This document shows, in pieces, positions 35,090-35,298 of a stretch of DNA of 35,298 nt. Location of the stretch: assembly GCA_013289015.1 (NCBI GenBank), contig JABDAV010000028.1, positions 284 through 35,581 of the forward strand, read 5' to 3'. This stretch comes from Bacteroidota bacterium. GTDB taxonomy: Bacteria; Bacteroidota; Bacteroidia; Chitinophagales; Chitinophagaceae. Each line of letters opens with the position of its first letter. The first letter of the stretch is position 1. Under the pieces are notes generated by a model. It did no database searches, was not told where the DNA came from, and saw only the letters and a list, made by a program, of their open reading frames with translations. The position numbers were made by a program, and so were the translations under genes.

Positions 35090-35298
35090 TCAATATTGAA
35101 TACTCCTGGAAATCTGGTTTAATGGAATATAATTGTAAACCGGAAGTTCTTTTTCTGTTTTTTGAAGATCGTTCAAAAAGTATTCGTTAAGCTCACGTAA
35201 ATATTGTTCGGAAGGCTTATTAAAATCGTACTTGGTATCCATAAGGAGTGTAAACATTTTTCTTTCAAACCTGTGCTTAAAAATGTCAACCCATTTTA
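35090..35298 (-). CDS. C-terminal part of an unrecognised protein (cut by window edge)
   Basis: The minus-strand frame is open from the right edge to a TGA at 35090-35092 and encodes 68 complete codons. The peptide is charged and helical, with KHRFERKMFTLLMDTKYDF and LRELNEYFLNDLQKTEKEL, ending in ISRSIQY. I do not recognise the family, and the start and most of the protein are outside the window. It reads toward the signalling gene and ends 119 bp before that gene's ATG. Confidence 0.55.
   Translation of the reverse strand, partial: KWVDIFKHRFERKMFTLLMDTKYDFNKPSEQYLRELNEYFLNDLQKTEKELPVYNYIPLNQISRSIQY

Overview
The window is AT-rich chromosomal DNA from a member of the Bacteroidota, most likely a relative of the Chitinophagaceae or Sphingobacteriia. 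The clues are a Por-type (type IX secretion, T9SS) C-terminal sorting domain, a bacterial geranylgeranylglyceryl-phosphate synthase, a LytS/LytTR two-component pair, weak Shine-Dalgarno sites, and a few TAnnTTTG boxes like the Bacteroidota -7 promoter element. The lineage is an inference from gene content. No rRNA, tRNA, CRISPR array, phage or plasmid backbone was seen.

Layout. 1-4.2 kb: end of an undecaprenyl-phosphate sugar transferase, the DNA translocase ftsK, and a small STAS/SpoIIAA-like protein. 4.2-5.6 kb: a decayed IS110-family insertion sequence beside a large branched palindrome. 5.6-9 kb: a PLP aminotransferase, a small hypothetical gene, an unlisted 40-residue lipoprotein, a MurG-like glycosyltransferase and a SixA-type phosphatase. 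9-15.1 kb: two large secreted proteins on the minus strand, a parallel beta-helix protein and an NHL-repeat protein. Only the NHL protein keeps an intact T9SS sorting domain; a broken one lies just past the stop of the other. 15.1-24.5 kb: housekeeping and regulation, with dxs, a quinone-oxidoreductase-like enzyme, a LytS-type kinase with its LytTR regulator, GGGP synthase, and a B12-dependent ribonucleotide reductase followed by a clear terminator. 24.6-29.1 kb: small accessory genes (two VOC proteins, a TPR membrane protein, an unknown secreted protein, an Sfp-type phosphopantetheinyl transferase, an SRPBCC protein) mixed with many repeats. 29.2-35.0 kb: one giant signalling protein joining a protein kinase, an AAA ATPase, helical repeats, a GAF domain, a class III adenylate cyclase and an HD phosphohydrolase. 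The right edge holds the C-terminus of an unrecognised gene.

The least explained structures are in the intergenic DNA. (1) At 25144-25296, eight copies of a GGTCA-like core on the minus strand recur every 20-22 bp, that is every two helical turns. (2) A ~115-bp direct repeat made of the 3' end of the phosphopantetheinyl transferase gene brackets the unknown secreted gene at 27032-27877. (3) A heptamer-based inverted repeat sits in frame inside the phosphopantetheinyl transferase gene. (4) A ~105-bp branched palindrome abuts the IS110 relic. These suggest a genome scattered with short palindromic or iterated elements.

Functional links are modest. dxs supplies isoprenoid precursors, and GGGP synthase is one possible consumer of prenyl diphosphates. 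The LytS/LytTR genes are 5 bp apart and form an operon. The remaining genes look like independent transcription units.
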